A program made the position numbers and the translations under genes. From positions 248,001 to 312,000 of the forward strand of contig NZ_JYJA01000039.1 in assembly GCF_000956465.1 (NCBI RefSeq): a DNA stretch of 64,000 nt, read 5' to 3'. Each line of letters begins with the position of its first letter. The first letter of the stretch is position 1. Under the pieces are notes generated by a model. It searched no databases, was not told the origin of the DNA, and worked only from the letters and a program-made list of their open reading frames with translations. Origin of the DNA: Microbacterium trichothecenolyticum (lineage in GTDB: Bacteria > Actinomycetota > Actinomycetes > Actinomycetales > Microbacteriaceae). Positions 24,945 to 33,047 of this stretch are shown here, piece by piece.

Positions 24945-26342
24945 TCAGGCGGCTGCGAAGTCGTAGCGGGCGCGTCCGCCCAGGCGTGGAGTGCGCGCGG
25001 GGTCGACGTAGACGGGTGGGATGAGCCACACCCTGGCCTTTCGACCGGTGCCTTCGACCTGTATGTCCCACCCGTTGTCATGTATCCGGTGGTGGCACGA
25101 TTCGCAGAGCAGCACGCCATTGTCGAGGTCGGTGGGGCCGGCGTCTCGCCTCCACCAGCGGATGTGATGCACCTTCGTGAATTGGGGCGGAAGCCCGCAC
25201 CCGGTGCACCCACCGTCGCGCTCGCCGAGGGCGAGTTTCTGGGACCTGGAGTAGAGCCGCCGCTCGCGACCCCAGTCGAGGATCTCGCTGTCGCCGCCGA
25301 GCACGCAGGGGATCACGGAGGCGCTGGACGCGAGCTTGCGGGCCGCCGAGGCCGAGATGGGAGCGTCTATGCCGTCGATCTCGGCCGTGCCGGTGCCCTG
25401 GCGAAGGGTCTCGAGGTCCATGCGCACGACCACCGTCACCCCGTTCAGGGGGAGGTCCTTCTCGTCACAGCCGAGGGCGTGCTCGCAGATGCTCACGAGC
25501 GCGTCGGCCTGCATCTGCGGGATCGTGCGGCGCTCAGCATCCGTCGTCTCATCGAGCAGGGGCGTCGCGGGCGCATCGGGCGCGGGCGTGGCGCGGGCGT
25601 TCTCGACGTCGCGCTGGGCGCGGAGCTTCGCAGTGACCATGCCTTCGAGCGCGGTCACGACCGGCGCGCCGCTCACCGGGTCGAACTTGCCGTTGATGAT
25701 GATCACGCCGGAGCGATCGCGGCGGATGGTCAGCCCCGTCTCGGCCGCCAGGTCCGCTTCGCGGGGCTCGACACCGTCGGGGTCGAGCCAGGCCTCGGCG
25801 CGGAGAATGAGCTTCGACAGGGCGTCGAGGGGGAGCCCGGCAGCCTGCGACACGAGGAGCTTCTCGGCTTCGTCGACCTTCTCAGCTCCGGCGCGGATCG
25901 CGACGCGGTCGAGCATCGCGATGATCGCCGACGCCGCCTGCGCTCCGATGCGGCCGTCGCTCAGACCCTGCCCGACGTGCGGATGCCGGGCAGGTGCCTT
26001 GTCGCCGGAGAGCAGCATGCGCGGAGTCGTGGCCTCGCCGACCTTCACGAGCCGGGCGGCGTCGCCGGTGGTCGTGCCCATCGTCGCCGCGATGAACTGC
26101 GTGGGGTTGCGGAAGCCCTGGATCTTCGCGAGGCTGTCGGGCCCGAGCTCGGGCCGTGACTGCCGCTGGATCTCGGATGCCACCAGCGCTTGAACGCTCT
26201 CGGCAAGACGTTTGCCGCGCCCGATCTGCTCGTTGAGAGCGATCAGCTCGGCCGGCGAGAGCGACGCGATGTCGCGCTCGTCGGGCAGGATTCCCCGCGC
26301 AACGTCGATCGCCTCGGCGAGGGACGACAGTGCGCTGGTCAT
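24945..26342 (-). CDS. DUF222 / HNH endonuclease domain protein (13E12-repeat type)
   Basis: 465 residues. The N-terminal DUF222 helical region covers about 1-330. The C-terminal HNH nuclease motif is CTGCGLPPQFTKVHHIRWW, then DLDNGVLLCESCHHRIH, with the Cys pairs and His residues intact. Such genes occur in many copies in actinobacterial genomes; the role is unknown and mobility has been suggested. The promoter is unusually clear: TTGACA, 17 bp, TACGCT, 6 nt, ATG. Confidence 0.92.
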   Translation of the reverse strand: MTSALSSLAEAIDVARGILPDERDIASLSPAELIALNEQIGRGKRLAESVQALVASEIQRQSRPELGPDSLAKIQGFRNPTQFIAATMGTTTGDAARLVKVGEATTPRMLLSGDKAPARHPHVGQGLSDGRIGAQAASAIIAMLDRVAIRAGAEKVDEAEKLLVSQAAGLPLDALSKLILRAEAWLDPDGVEPREADLAAETGLTIRRDRSGVIIINGKFDPVSGAPVVTALEGMVTAKLRAQRDVENARATPAPDAPATPLLDETTDAERRTIPQMQADALVSICEHALGCDEKDLPLNGVTVVVRMDLETLRQGTGTAEIDGIDAPISASAARKLASSASVIPCVLGGDSEILDWGRERRLYSRSQKLALGERDGGCTGCGLPPQFTKVHHIRWWRRDAGPTDLDNGVLLCESCHHRIHDNGWDIQVEGTGRKARVWLIPPVYVDPARTPRLGGRARYDFAAA

Positions 26343-26348
26343 GCATTC

Positions 26349-26377
26349 AGCGTAGCGGAGGCGAGCACGAATGTCAA
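26349..26377 (-). promoter_or_regulatory. Near-consensus leaderless promoter of the DUF222/HNH gene
   Basis: On the minus strand: TTGACA at 26377-26372, a 17-bp spacer, TACGCT at 26354-26349, then GAATGC and ATG at 26342. The six-base gap places the transcription start at the start codon. Confidence 0.75.
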
Positions 26378-26515
26378 AGATTTGTTCGAATAATTAAGAC
26401 CACCGCTCGCGAAATCGCCCCTGATTCTCGGCCATCGCCGATCTTCAGGTTGAATCCCTATCGTTACCATCGAACATCTGTTCCCTACGCCGGTGCGCAC
26501 TCTCGCTCGAACGCG

Positions 26516-27040
26516 GTGCCGAGTAGAATCGCCGCACTGCGCGGCAGCGTCGCGGCGCCCGACCGAGGGGAGCCCGCCATCACCGACGCACCCGCTGTCG
26601 CGCCCGCGCAGCCCTCCACCGCGGCCGTCGCCACCTTCCACCTGCGTCGCACGCAGGGGCGAGGCATCCGTCTGCTCGTCGTCTATGGCGTGATGCTCGC
26701 GCTCATCGCGTTCTGGCCGACCCCCGTGGATCGCGGAGCGTCAGCCCCTCTCCACGCGATCACGCGCGCCGTTCCCTGGCTGACCTACGAACTCATCGAG
26801 ACGACGGCGAACGTCGCGCTGTTCGTGCCGTTCGGGGTGCTGCTGGCGCTCGTCCTTCCGCTGCACCGCGGACTCGTCGTGCCGATCGCCCTCGCGACGA
26901 CGCTCGTGATCGAGTCGGGGCAGGGGCTGCTCCTCTCCGAGCGCACGCCGAGCCTGCGCGACATCGTCGCCAACGTGCTGGGCGCCACCATCGGCCTTGC
27001 GATCGTGCACCTGATGGAGCGGCGCAGGATTCCGGATTGA
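26516..27040 (+). CDS. VanZ-like membrane protein, start uncertain
   Basis: About 153-174 residues with four helices (starting RLLVVYGVMLALIAFWPTPV) and the VanZ-type ETTANVALFVPFGVLLALVL, VIESGQGLLLSERTPSLRDIVANVLGA. VanZ-like proteins are small membrane proteins; one confers low-level teicoplanin resistance, but most have no known role. GTG 26516 is the nearest standard start, yet a TAGAAT box (26524-26529) lies inside it. A strong GAGGGGAG (26565-26572) sits 6 nt before an ATC codon at 26579, which may be the real start. Confidence 0.8.
   Translation: MPSRIAALRGSVAAPDRGEPAITDAPAVAPAQPSTAAVATFHLRRTQGRGIRLLVVYGVMLALIAFWPTPVDRGASAPLHAITRAVPWLTYELIETTANVALFVPFGVLLALVLPLHRGLVVPIALATTLVIESGQGLLLSERTPSLRDIVANVLGATIGLAIVHLMERRRIPD
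26524..26529 (+). promoter_or_regulatory. TAGAAT -10 box before the VanZ-like gene
   Basis: TAGAAT at 26524-26529 would start RNA near 26536, about 30 nt upstream of GAGGGGAG. This argues against the GTG at 26516 as start codon. Confidence 0.5.
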
Positions 27041-27216
27041 CGGATGCTGCGCCCCGCCCCGCGTCCGGTCGGACGGCGCCGTTGCGGCCCCTTGTGCGGC
27101 GGTATCCGCAGCGCTAGCATCCGGGCATCGGTTGCCGGGGGGAACGCGCAATCGGTTCGGGTCCAGCGCGAAGGCGCGGCTGTTTCGCCGTGCCGGTTCG
27201 ACCGGGGGGCGAGACC

Positions 27217-28320
27217 ATGAACGACGCTCAGAACAACGAGCCTGCAGCAAACGGCGCCGATGCGGATGCTGCGGCAGCAGCTCCCCCAGCGCCGGTGGCG
27301 AATGCGCCCGAAGGGGAGAAACCGCCCGTGCCGCCGCGAGGGGATGGCGAACCGGTGGCGCCCGCGCCACCCGACCAGGCTCCGGCGCCGGCCCCAGCGC
27401 CCGCGCCGGCCCCAGCGCCCGCGCCGGGCCCGGCCCCCGCGCCCGGAAAGCCGGTGCTGACCCTCGCCGCAGTCGTGGCTCCGAAGCAGCCGGTAACCGC
27501 GCCCGCGCCGCTCGCAGCAGTGCCGCCGGGGGCGCCCGTGAGGTTCACCGTGACGTCGACGGTGGCGATCCCCGCTCCATCCCTGAAGTCGGGCACAGTG
27601 CCGATCGCAGCGACGTTCGCCAACGCGGCCCGCTCCGCCACGGCCACCGAATGGAACGCGAACGTTGTGTTCACCGCGCAGCCGGCCGCCGAGGTGCATG
27701 CCTCGGTCGGCGCAGGAGCCGACGAGGTCGTGTCGGCGCCGATGCGGATCACCCTCACCATGGGCCCCGTCACGGGGCAGCCTCCCGGCAACGGAGGCGG
27801 CGGGGACATCGTCGGCCCTGCCGAGGTCGCAGTCGGCGAGTACGACGCCGACTTCGCCCGCCGCACGGGCAAGGTGTTCCGGGGGCTCGCCTTCGTGTTC
27901 GCGGGTCTCGCCGCCTGGATGCTCCTGTGGATCCTGCCGATGGGCGGCCTCGACGACACCGAATCCGACCTCACCGAGCGGGTCATCGCGGCGGCGAGCA
28001 CTGTCGCGCTCGCCGCCGGAGTCATCGCGATCCTTGCGGGAGTCTGGATGGCGCTGCTCGAGGCGAGAGGCCGACAGCGCGCGCGGGTGGCCATCGCTGC
28101 AGGCGGCTCGAGGGGCGCCGGGGGCCTGGGCATGAGCATCGCCGACGTCGAGAAGCTCGCGGCGGCGCTGAGCAAGGTCCGCGGAACCATTGCCGCATTC
28201 GTCATCGGCGTGCTGCTGATCGTGCTCTCGCTGACGGCGCTGACGGTCGGACAGGCCATCCCCGATCCGCCCGCGACCACGCAGACCGACGACGGGCAGT
28301 CGACGACTGGTGACGAATGA
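27217..28320 (+). CDS. Pro/Ala-rich membrane protein upstream of the caspase-like gene
   Basis: 367 residues from ATG 27217. Residues 1-80 are low complexity with a Pro-Ala repeat (about 48-80). Residues 100-190 are Thr/Val-rich and look like a beta-sandwich. Three helices follow at about 221-243, 258-281 and 323-348, with a short acidic tail. No family is recognised. TAGCAT at about 27115 may be the -10 box. The stop overlaps the start of the caspase-like gene (ATGA), so the two are almost certainly made together. Confidence 0.8.
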   Translation: MNDAQNNEPAANGADADAAAAAPPAPVANAPEGEKPPVPPRGDGEPVAPAPPDQAPAPAPAPAPAPAPAPGPAPAPGKPVLTLAAVVAPKQPVTAPAPLAAVPPGAPVRFTVTSTVAIPAPSLKSGTVPIAATFANAARSATATEWNANVVFTAQPAAEVHASVGAGADEVVSAPMRITLTMGPVTGQPPGNGGGGDIVGPAEVAVGEYDADFARRTGKVFRGLAFVFAGLAAWMLLWILPMGGLDDTESDLTERVIAAASTVALAAGVIAILAGVWMALLEARGRQRARVAIAAGGSRGAGGLGMSIADVEKLAAALSKVRGTIAAFVIGVLLIVLSLTALTVGQAIPDPPATTQTDDGQSTTGDE

Positions 28321-29126
28321 GCGAGGTGCACGCGGTGCTGATCGGCGTGGCCGCGCCGGCGCCGGTGCGGTGGTCCGACAACGACGGAAGGTTCGTCACC
28401 GCCACCGAGCCCTACCAAGACGGTGACTTCCGATTCGCTGCGCTGGAAGGCGTGAGCACCGATCTCGCGTCGTACACGAACATGGTCATCGACGCCGCGC
28501 CCGACGCGGTCATCTCTCGACTGGAGAGCCCCGAAGACACGACGCTCGCGGCGGTGACCGCCGAACTGGAAAGGCACGTGCGTCGGGAGATTCCCTGCAC
28601 CTGCACGTCGCTGGTGATCGTTCTCGTAGGGCACGGCTTCCAGGTGCAGACGTGGGATCCCGAGGAGCCTGACCGCATGGACGAGCTGTTCGCCCTCTCC
28701 GATCTGCCCCTCATCGACGACTGGTGGGTGCCGTTCTGGCGCGAGGCGCGCCGCGACCTCACAGCGACGATCGTGGTCGACTCCTGTCACTCCGAAACGA
28801 TCGTGCGCGGCCTTTTCGTGCCCGATCCGGTCATCGTGCGCGAGCGCGTGAACGATGGGCCGCGGCGCCTGATCATCTCCGCGTCGATGGACGCCCAGCT
28901 CGCCTATGAGCATTCGATGGGGGGCCAGACCCAGGGTGTCCTCACGCACGGGCTCGAGCTGGCGTGGGCGTTGCCCGATAACCGGACGAGTTACGAGGCC
29001 TGGTTCGCTTCCGCGTCCTCGATCGTGAACCGGACGATCCTGCAGACCGCCGTCATGCGCATCATCGATCCCGAGCAGACCGTCCAGCTCGTTCCCCCGT
29101 TCACGGCCGGAGCGCCGGCGGGGTAG
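28317..29126 (+). CDS. Caspase-like (metacaspase/orthocaspase-type) peptidase
   Basis: 269 residues. The caspase p20 core is complete: catalytic His106 in LVIVLVGHGFQ and catalytic Cys157 in TIVVDSCHSE, with Asp155 preceding it as in metacaspases (DSCHSG), which usually favour Arg/Lys at P1. A late strand (RRLIISASMDAQLAYE, GVLTHGLELAW) fits the p10-like part. There is no signal peptide. It is coupled by a 4-nt overlap to a three-helix membrane protein, so it may act at the membrane. The substrate is unknown. Confidence 0.85.
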   Translation: MSEVHAVLIGVAAPAPVRWSDNDGRFVTATEPYQDGDFRFAALEGVSTDLASYTNMVIDAAPDAVISRLESPEDTTLAAVTAELERHVRREIPCTCTSLVIVLVGHGFQVQTWDPEEPDRMDELFALSDLPLIDDWWVPFWREARRDLTATIVVDSCHSETIVRGLFVPDPVIVRERVNDGPRRLIISASMDAQLAYEHSMGGQTQGVLTHGLELAWALPDNRTSYEAWFASASSIVNRTILQTAVMRIIDPEQTVQLVPPFTAGAPAG

Positions 29127-29187
29127 GTCCGACTTCCCTCGCGGCGGTGCGCGTCGCTAGCCTCGGGACGTCGAAGGGAGAGCCAGG

Positions 29188-30042
29188 GTGGCTGACGCGA
29201 TCGTGGCAGGTGTGACAGGTAGACCGGTGCGGCAGCGGGTCGCCGACTGGGCGGCGGGTCGCGCGGCGGCCACCGGGCGCGATCTGGTGCTCGTGTCGGT
29301 GGTGGGCGGGGCGGTCGGCGCCGTGGGCGAGGACGAGGTGCTGCAGCGCGCGCTGGACGACGCCCAGGCGCTAGCCGACGGGGAGGTCGCGCGCCTGCAG
29401 GGCGCCGACCTGGACGTGCGCACGGTCGTGTCGCACGGCAACCCGACCGAGGTGCTGATCGAGCAGTCCGCGGATGCCGCGCTGCTCGTGATCGGCAGCG
29501 ACCTCGGCGGCGAGGGACACGTGCGGCGGGGGCCGCATGGCCGTCGCATCGTCGCGGGTGCGCACTGCACGGTGATCGTCGTCCCGGATCTCGACCTCTC
29601 GGATCGCCGCGGCGTCGTGGTGGGCGTCGACGGGTCGGACGTGTCGCAGCGGGCACTGGAGTTCGCCGCGGCGGAGGCCGCAGCATCCGGCGACGCACTC
29701 ACGGCCGTGTCGGCATGGATCCCTGTGAGTGCCGGGGCCGACTACGCGATGGGCGGAAGCGTCTCGTTCCACCCCGACCTCTACCTGACAGACCTCCAGG
29801 CTCAGACCGAGCGATCCCTCGACGAGCTGTTGGCCGACGTGCGCCGGACCCACCCCGACCTCCGCATCGAGACCTACGTCGCCGAGGGCGATCCGGGTTC
29901 TGTCATCAACGAGGTGGCGGCCACCGCGCGGCTGGCGGTCGTCGGCACCCATGGCCGCACCGGACTCGCGCGGCTGCTGCTGGGCTCGGTGAGCGAGCAC
30001 GTCCTGGCGGAGCTGGTGACGATCACCGCCGTGGTGCGCTGA
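29188..30042 (+). CDS. Universal stress protein with two Usp domains
   Basis: 284 residues. The second domain (about 138-280) keeps the ATP-binding signature (VVGTHGRTGLARLLLGSVSE, G-2X-G-9X-G-S/T). The first (about 1-130) has a diverged version (VIGSDLGGEGHVRRGPHGRR). Tandem Usp proteins are common in actinobacteria in redox and dormancy responses. The start is GTG 29188 with AAGGGAG upstream; TAGCCT (29158-29163) is a likely -10 box. It is separated from the caspase cassette by its own promoter. Confidence 0.93.
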   Translation: MADAIVAGVTGRPVRQRVADWAAGRAAATGRDLVLVSVVGGAVGAVGEDEVLQRALDDAQALADGEVARLQGADLDVRTVVSHGNPTEVLIEQSADAALLVIGSDLGGEGHVRRGPHGRRIVAGAHCTVIVVPDLDLSDRRGVVVGVDGSDVSQRALEFAAAEAAASGDALTAVSAWIPVSAGADYAMGGSVSFHPDLYLTDLQAQTERSLDELLADVRRTHPDLRIETYVAEGDPGSVINEVAATARLAVVGTHGRTGLARLLLGSVSEHVLAELVTITAVVR

Positions 30043-30047
30043 AACGA

Positions 30048-30088
30048 GAAGGACCCTCCGGCCCGAGAGCCGGAGGGTCCTTCTTTTT
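30048..30088 (+). terminator. Intrinsic terminator after the Usp gene
   Basis: A 15-bp perfect stem (30048-30062 with 30069-30083), 6-nt loop, followed by TTTTT (30084-30088). It is the only classical Rho-independent terminator with a T-run that I saw in the window. It faces the convergent LPXTG gene. Confidence 0.92.
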
Positions 30089-30095
30089 CGTTCGA

Positions 30096-30668
30096 TCAGG
30101 CCGTGACGCGTGCGCGGCTGTTGCGGCGGACCGCCGCGACGACGGCGAGTGCACCACCGGCGAGGACGAGTGCGCCACCGCCGATCCAGACACCGAGCAG
30201 CGAGGCGCTGTCGGAGCCGGTCGCGGGCAGGACGCCGCCGCCCGCGCCGCTGCCGGCCGCAGCCGCCGTCACGGTGGCCGACACGCCGCCGCCCGCCGAG
30301 GGCGAGATCGCGGTGATCGTGTACGGACCGCTCGCGTCGGCCGGGAAGCGGATCGAGATCGGGTCGAGACCGCCCTGGGCGTTGGCCTCGAGCACGCCGA
30401 GCGTCTTGGTCTGCACGGCGAACTTGACGAAAGCGAGCGACGCGCCGCTCGCGTTCTCACCGGTCAGCGTGACGGTGACGGGCTCGCCCGGCTCGAAGAT
30501 GTCGTTCGCCACCGAGAAGGTGACGGTACCGCCAGGAACGACGGTGGAGCTGGAGACGGTGCCCGAGCCGGCGGGCGGGTACGTGCTCGCGTTGGCAGCG
30601 AGGGGAAGTGTGGTCAGCGCCGCCGCCAGAAGTGCGACGGCAGCTGCGCGGAAGATGTGACGTTTCAT
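30096..30668 (-). CDS. LPXTG-type cell-wall-anchored protein
   Basis: 190 residues with a signal peptide (cut after about 29, ANA-STYPP), one Ig-like beta domain (about 35-140) and a sorting signal: LPATGS, a hydrophobic helix and a basic tail RRNSRARVTA. It is expected to be sortase-linked to peptidoglycan; no sortase gene is in the window. ATG 30668 is used; GTG 30677 is an alternative. The function of the small surface domain is unknown. Confidence 0.85.
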   Translation of the reverse strand: MKRHIFRAAAVALLAAALTTLPLAANASTYPPAGSGTVSSSTVVPGGTVTFSVANDIFEPGEPVTVTLTGENASGASLAFVKFAVQTKTLGVLEANAQGGLDPISIRFPADASGPYTITAISPSAGGGVSATVTAAAAGSGAGGGVLPATGSDSASLLGVWIGGGALVLAGGALAVVAAVRRNSRARVTA

Positions 30669-30798
30669 GGAATTCACCCGGTTCTATTCGTTCGGTCGTC
30701 GCAACCATTGGCGCGATGTCTCCCCAGAACACCGATGTGCATTTTTCCCAGTAGAAAGGCGCCCACCGAGGTTCTTCGATGAACGCCTTCTCATCTGA

Positions 30799-32592
30799 TT
30801 ATTGGGCAGATTCGCAGGAAGATGCAACCGCGCCTGTTTCTGCAGCGTTAATGGTGGGTGACAACTCGGTGCCGAGCGCGGGAGTCCGTGGGGTGCGCAC
30901 TACGAATGTCGCCGTGGACTGCTCGCCCGGAGCCAGTTCGCTGGTCCACATCTGCACGAGACGGCCCGCGTGCATGCCGCCGCCGAAACCCGCGAAATCT
31001 GCGTCATCGCCTACACCCGAGGCGACGAGCTCGGCTCCTTGGGGGAGGTAGATGTAGGCGACGGTGCGGGCGCTGCCGCGCGGAACGCCGTAGTTCTCCG
31101 CGCCGGTGATGTAGGCGGGAAGGGAAGCCGCATCGGCAGGCGCGTTGTTACGCAGCGTGACGGTGAGCTCGGCCAGCGAGTCCGAGTCCGGGCCCGTGCA
31201 CCAGCCGACGCCGGCCGTGAGCTCCGTGTAGTAGTCCATCTTCGATCCGGTGCCGTCGTTGACGTACACCCCGAATCGCGTGGTCGTGGCGTCGGTCACC
31301 GGCAGTCGACCCTGCAGTGTCGTGCCGTCGAGCAGCGCCTGTTCGTCTTCGTGCGCGTTCCAGATGAGCAGGCGACGCTCGCCGCCCGCCCGGGCGAGCG
31401 CGCCGATGAGGGTCGTCGGGTCGGACTCCCCGTCCACGAGCGCCGTGAACACCGCGGCGGATGCTGCGGCGAAGAACGCGTCCTGATCCGCCGGCCGTGC
31501 GTACCGGAGGTAGACCTCGTTCAGCAGCAGGTCGACGGCGTTGTCGGCCGTGAGCACGTCGCCGGTGGGAAGGTTCACCGGGCCGGTGGCGGTGAGCAGG
31601 TACGACAGCGTCACCGGGTCGATGGTGAGGACGCCATCCACCGACGTGCCGAACTCGCGCGCCCACATCTCTCGTGCGATCGGGGCGCTGACCGTGAAGT
31701 CCGGGATCTGCGTCGCGTTCTGGATGTAACGCGCGGGGCGCTCTCCGAAGAGCGCCAGGGTCTCCGCATCCATCGGCACGACCGCATCGTCGAACCGGGT
31801 GAAGTCGGCCGTCGAGCCTGTCGCGGTCAGCGTGAGGCGGCCGTCGTCGGCGTGCAGCACGACCATCGCGCCGACGATGCCGCCGAGCGAGCGCCACTCC
31901 GCGTTGTTCTGGACGAGCACGAGGTAGTCGCGCGGGCTCTCGGCGCCGAGCATGGCCGGCAGGAGCGCGGTCGCGCGGGCGAGCGCGTCGGCGGCGGGGG
32001 CGGTGTCGCCGAGCATGCGGCTCATGTCGTCGACCGCCGAGCGCAGCGGCGCGACGAGAGCCGTCGAGTCGATCGATGAGACGGATGCCTCGGCCCGGGC
32101 GATCCCCGCGGCTCCCTCCGCGGCAGCGGGGTGCAGTGCGGCGATGGTCTCGAGGTCGAATCGGCCGTCCACCGGGCGGAGGGCGTCGAGTGAGAGTCCT
32201 CCGGCGGCGTCGGCGAGCGGCTGCAGTGACGTGGCCGCGAGGTCGTCGACCGCGGCGGCTACGGTCGAGACCGCCGCGAGCTGGGGTCCGACCCAGGGGA
32301 GGGACTCCGACGCCTTCCACACCGGGTCGCTGGTGAGGTCGTGCGCGGCGGCGGTGTCGGCTTGCAGATCGCCGAGCCGTTCCGTCACGGCCGCGGGATC
32401 GTCGAGACCGTCGCGGATCGTGGCGACCTGAGAGCGCGCCGCTTCGAGGTGCTGGTAGGCGAGAAGGCCTCGGACGCCGAGCCAGCATGCCGCGGCGAGC
32501 ATGAGCAGCAGAATGCCGCCGAGGACCCACGCGATCACGGCACCCGCACGGCGGGCGGAGGAGGGGAGCACGGGTCGGGTCACGCGCTCCAC
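30799..32592 (-). CDS. DUF4012 domain-containing membrane-anchored protein
   Basis: About 597 residues: one N-terminal helix (about 16-40), a helical stretch to 200, then the DUF4012 core (RDYLVLVQNNAEWRSLGGIV, FTVSAPIAREMWAREFG, VDGVLTIDPVTLSYLLTATG). Members are found near surface polysaccharide loci in actinobacteria; the biochemical role is unknown. The start is GTG at 32592, or GTG 32583 just behind AAGGTGGAG. It lies next to the polysaccharide cluster. Confidence 0.85.
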   Translation of the reverse strand: MERVTRPVLPSSARRAGAVIAWVLGGILLLMLAAACWLGVRGLLAYQHLEAARSQVATIRDGLDDPAAVTERLGDLQADTAAAHDLTSDPVWKASESLPWVGPQLAAVSTVAAAVDDLAATSLQPLADAAGGLSLDALRPVDGRFDLETIAALHPAAAEGAAGIARAEASVSSIDSTALVAPLRSAVDDMSRMLGDTAPAADALARATALLPAMLGAESPRDYLVLVQNNAEWRSLGGIVGAMVVLHADDGRLTLTATGSTADFTRFDDAVVPMDAETLALFGERPARYIQNATQIPDFTVSAPIAREMWAREFGTSVDGVLTIDPVTLSYLLTATGPVNLPTGDVLTADNAVDLLLNEVYLRYARPADQDAFFAAASAAVFTALVDGESDPTTLIGALARAGGERRLLIWNAHEDEQALLDGTTLQGRLPVTDATTTRFGVYVNDGTGSKMDYYTELTAGVGWCTGPDSDSLAELTVTLRNNAPADAASLPAYITGAENYGVPRGSARTVAYIYLPQGAELVASGVGDDADFAGFGGGMHAGRLVQMWTSELAPGEQSTATFVVRTPRTPALGTELSPTINAAETGAVASSCESAQ

Positions 32593-32729
32593 CTTAAACG
32601 CGGCTCGAGAATGGAGTGCGCCGGCCGATTTGCGGCGCTCTCAGCGATGCGGCCAGAATGTGGGAGCGGCCGGGGGGCGCGTCGTCGACGTGCGTTCGAT
32701 CCGATCGGGACCGCGGAGGGGACGGCGAA

Positions 32730-32993
32730 GTGAACAGCGCCGCCTCGTCGCGCGCGCAGCGTCGTGCGCAGGCCGCGTTCCGCGAAGCGTACCGGCGCGA
32801 CGTGCTGGGAAGCGCGACCGCACGGCGGCGCGTGATCGCGAAATACCGCGGTGACGACGGGTGGCAGCCGGTCAAGGGTGTGCGTCTGGATGACGAATCG
32901 GCCCAGGCGTTCATGGCCGACGGCGTCACGCTCGTGCGCGTGCGTCGTCGTGGGCGAGAGATCGAAGTGGGCCTTCGCCGCTACCTCGGCTGA
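32730..32993 (+). CDS. Small basic protein, function unknown
   Basis: 87 residues from GTG 32730, with GGAGGGG at 32715-32721. The N-terminal half is rich in Arg/Ala (RAQRRAQAAFREAYRRDVLG); the second half reads as a small alpha-beta unit (ESAQAFMADGVTLVRVRRRG). There is no signal or membrane helix. The high charge suggests nucleic acid or ribosome contact, but this is only a guess. Confidence 0.5.
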   Translation: MNSAASSRAQRRAQAAFREAYRRDVLGSATARRRVIAKYRGDDGWQPVKGVRLDDESAQAFMADGVTLVRVRRRGREIEVGLRRYLG

Positions 32994-33047
32994 GCTCGCG
33001 TCGGGCGAGCACGCGCCCGCCCGACGTCGTCGGTGCGTCATGAGGTG

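Noticed and set aside
24945..26342. DUF222/HNH gene as part of an active homing element
   Set aside because: No intron, intein or terminal repeats surround it; such genes are dispersed in actinobacteria and this one has its own clear promoter.
27379..27447. Pro-Ala-Pro-Ala tract as a CRISPR-like or satellite repeat
   Set aside because: It is an in-frame codon repeat of GCG/CCG-type units inside a protein linker, with no spacer-repeat organisation.
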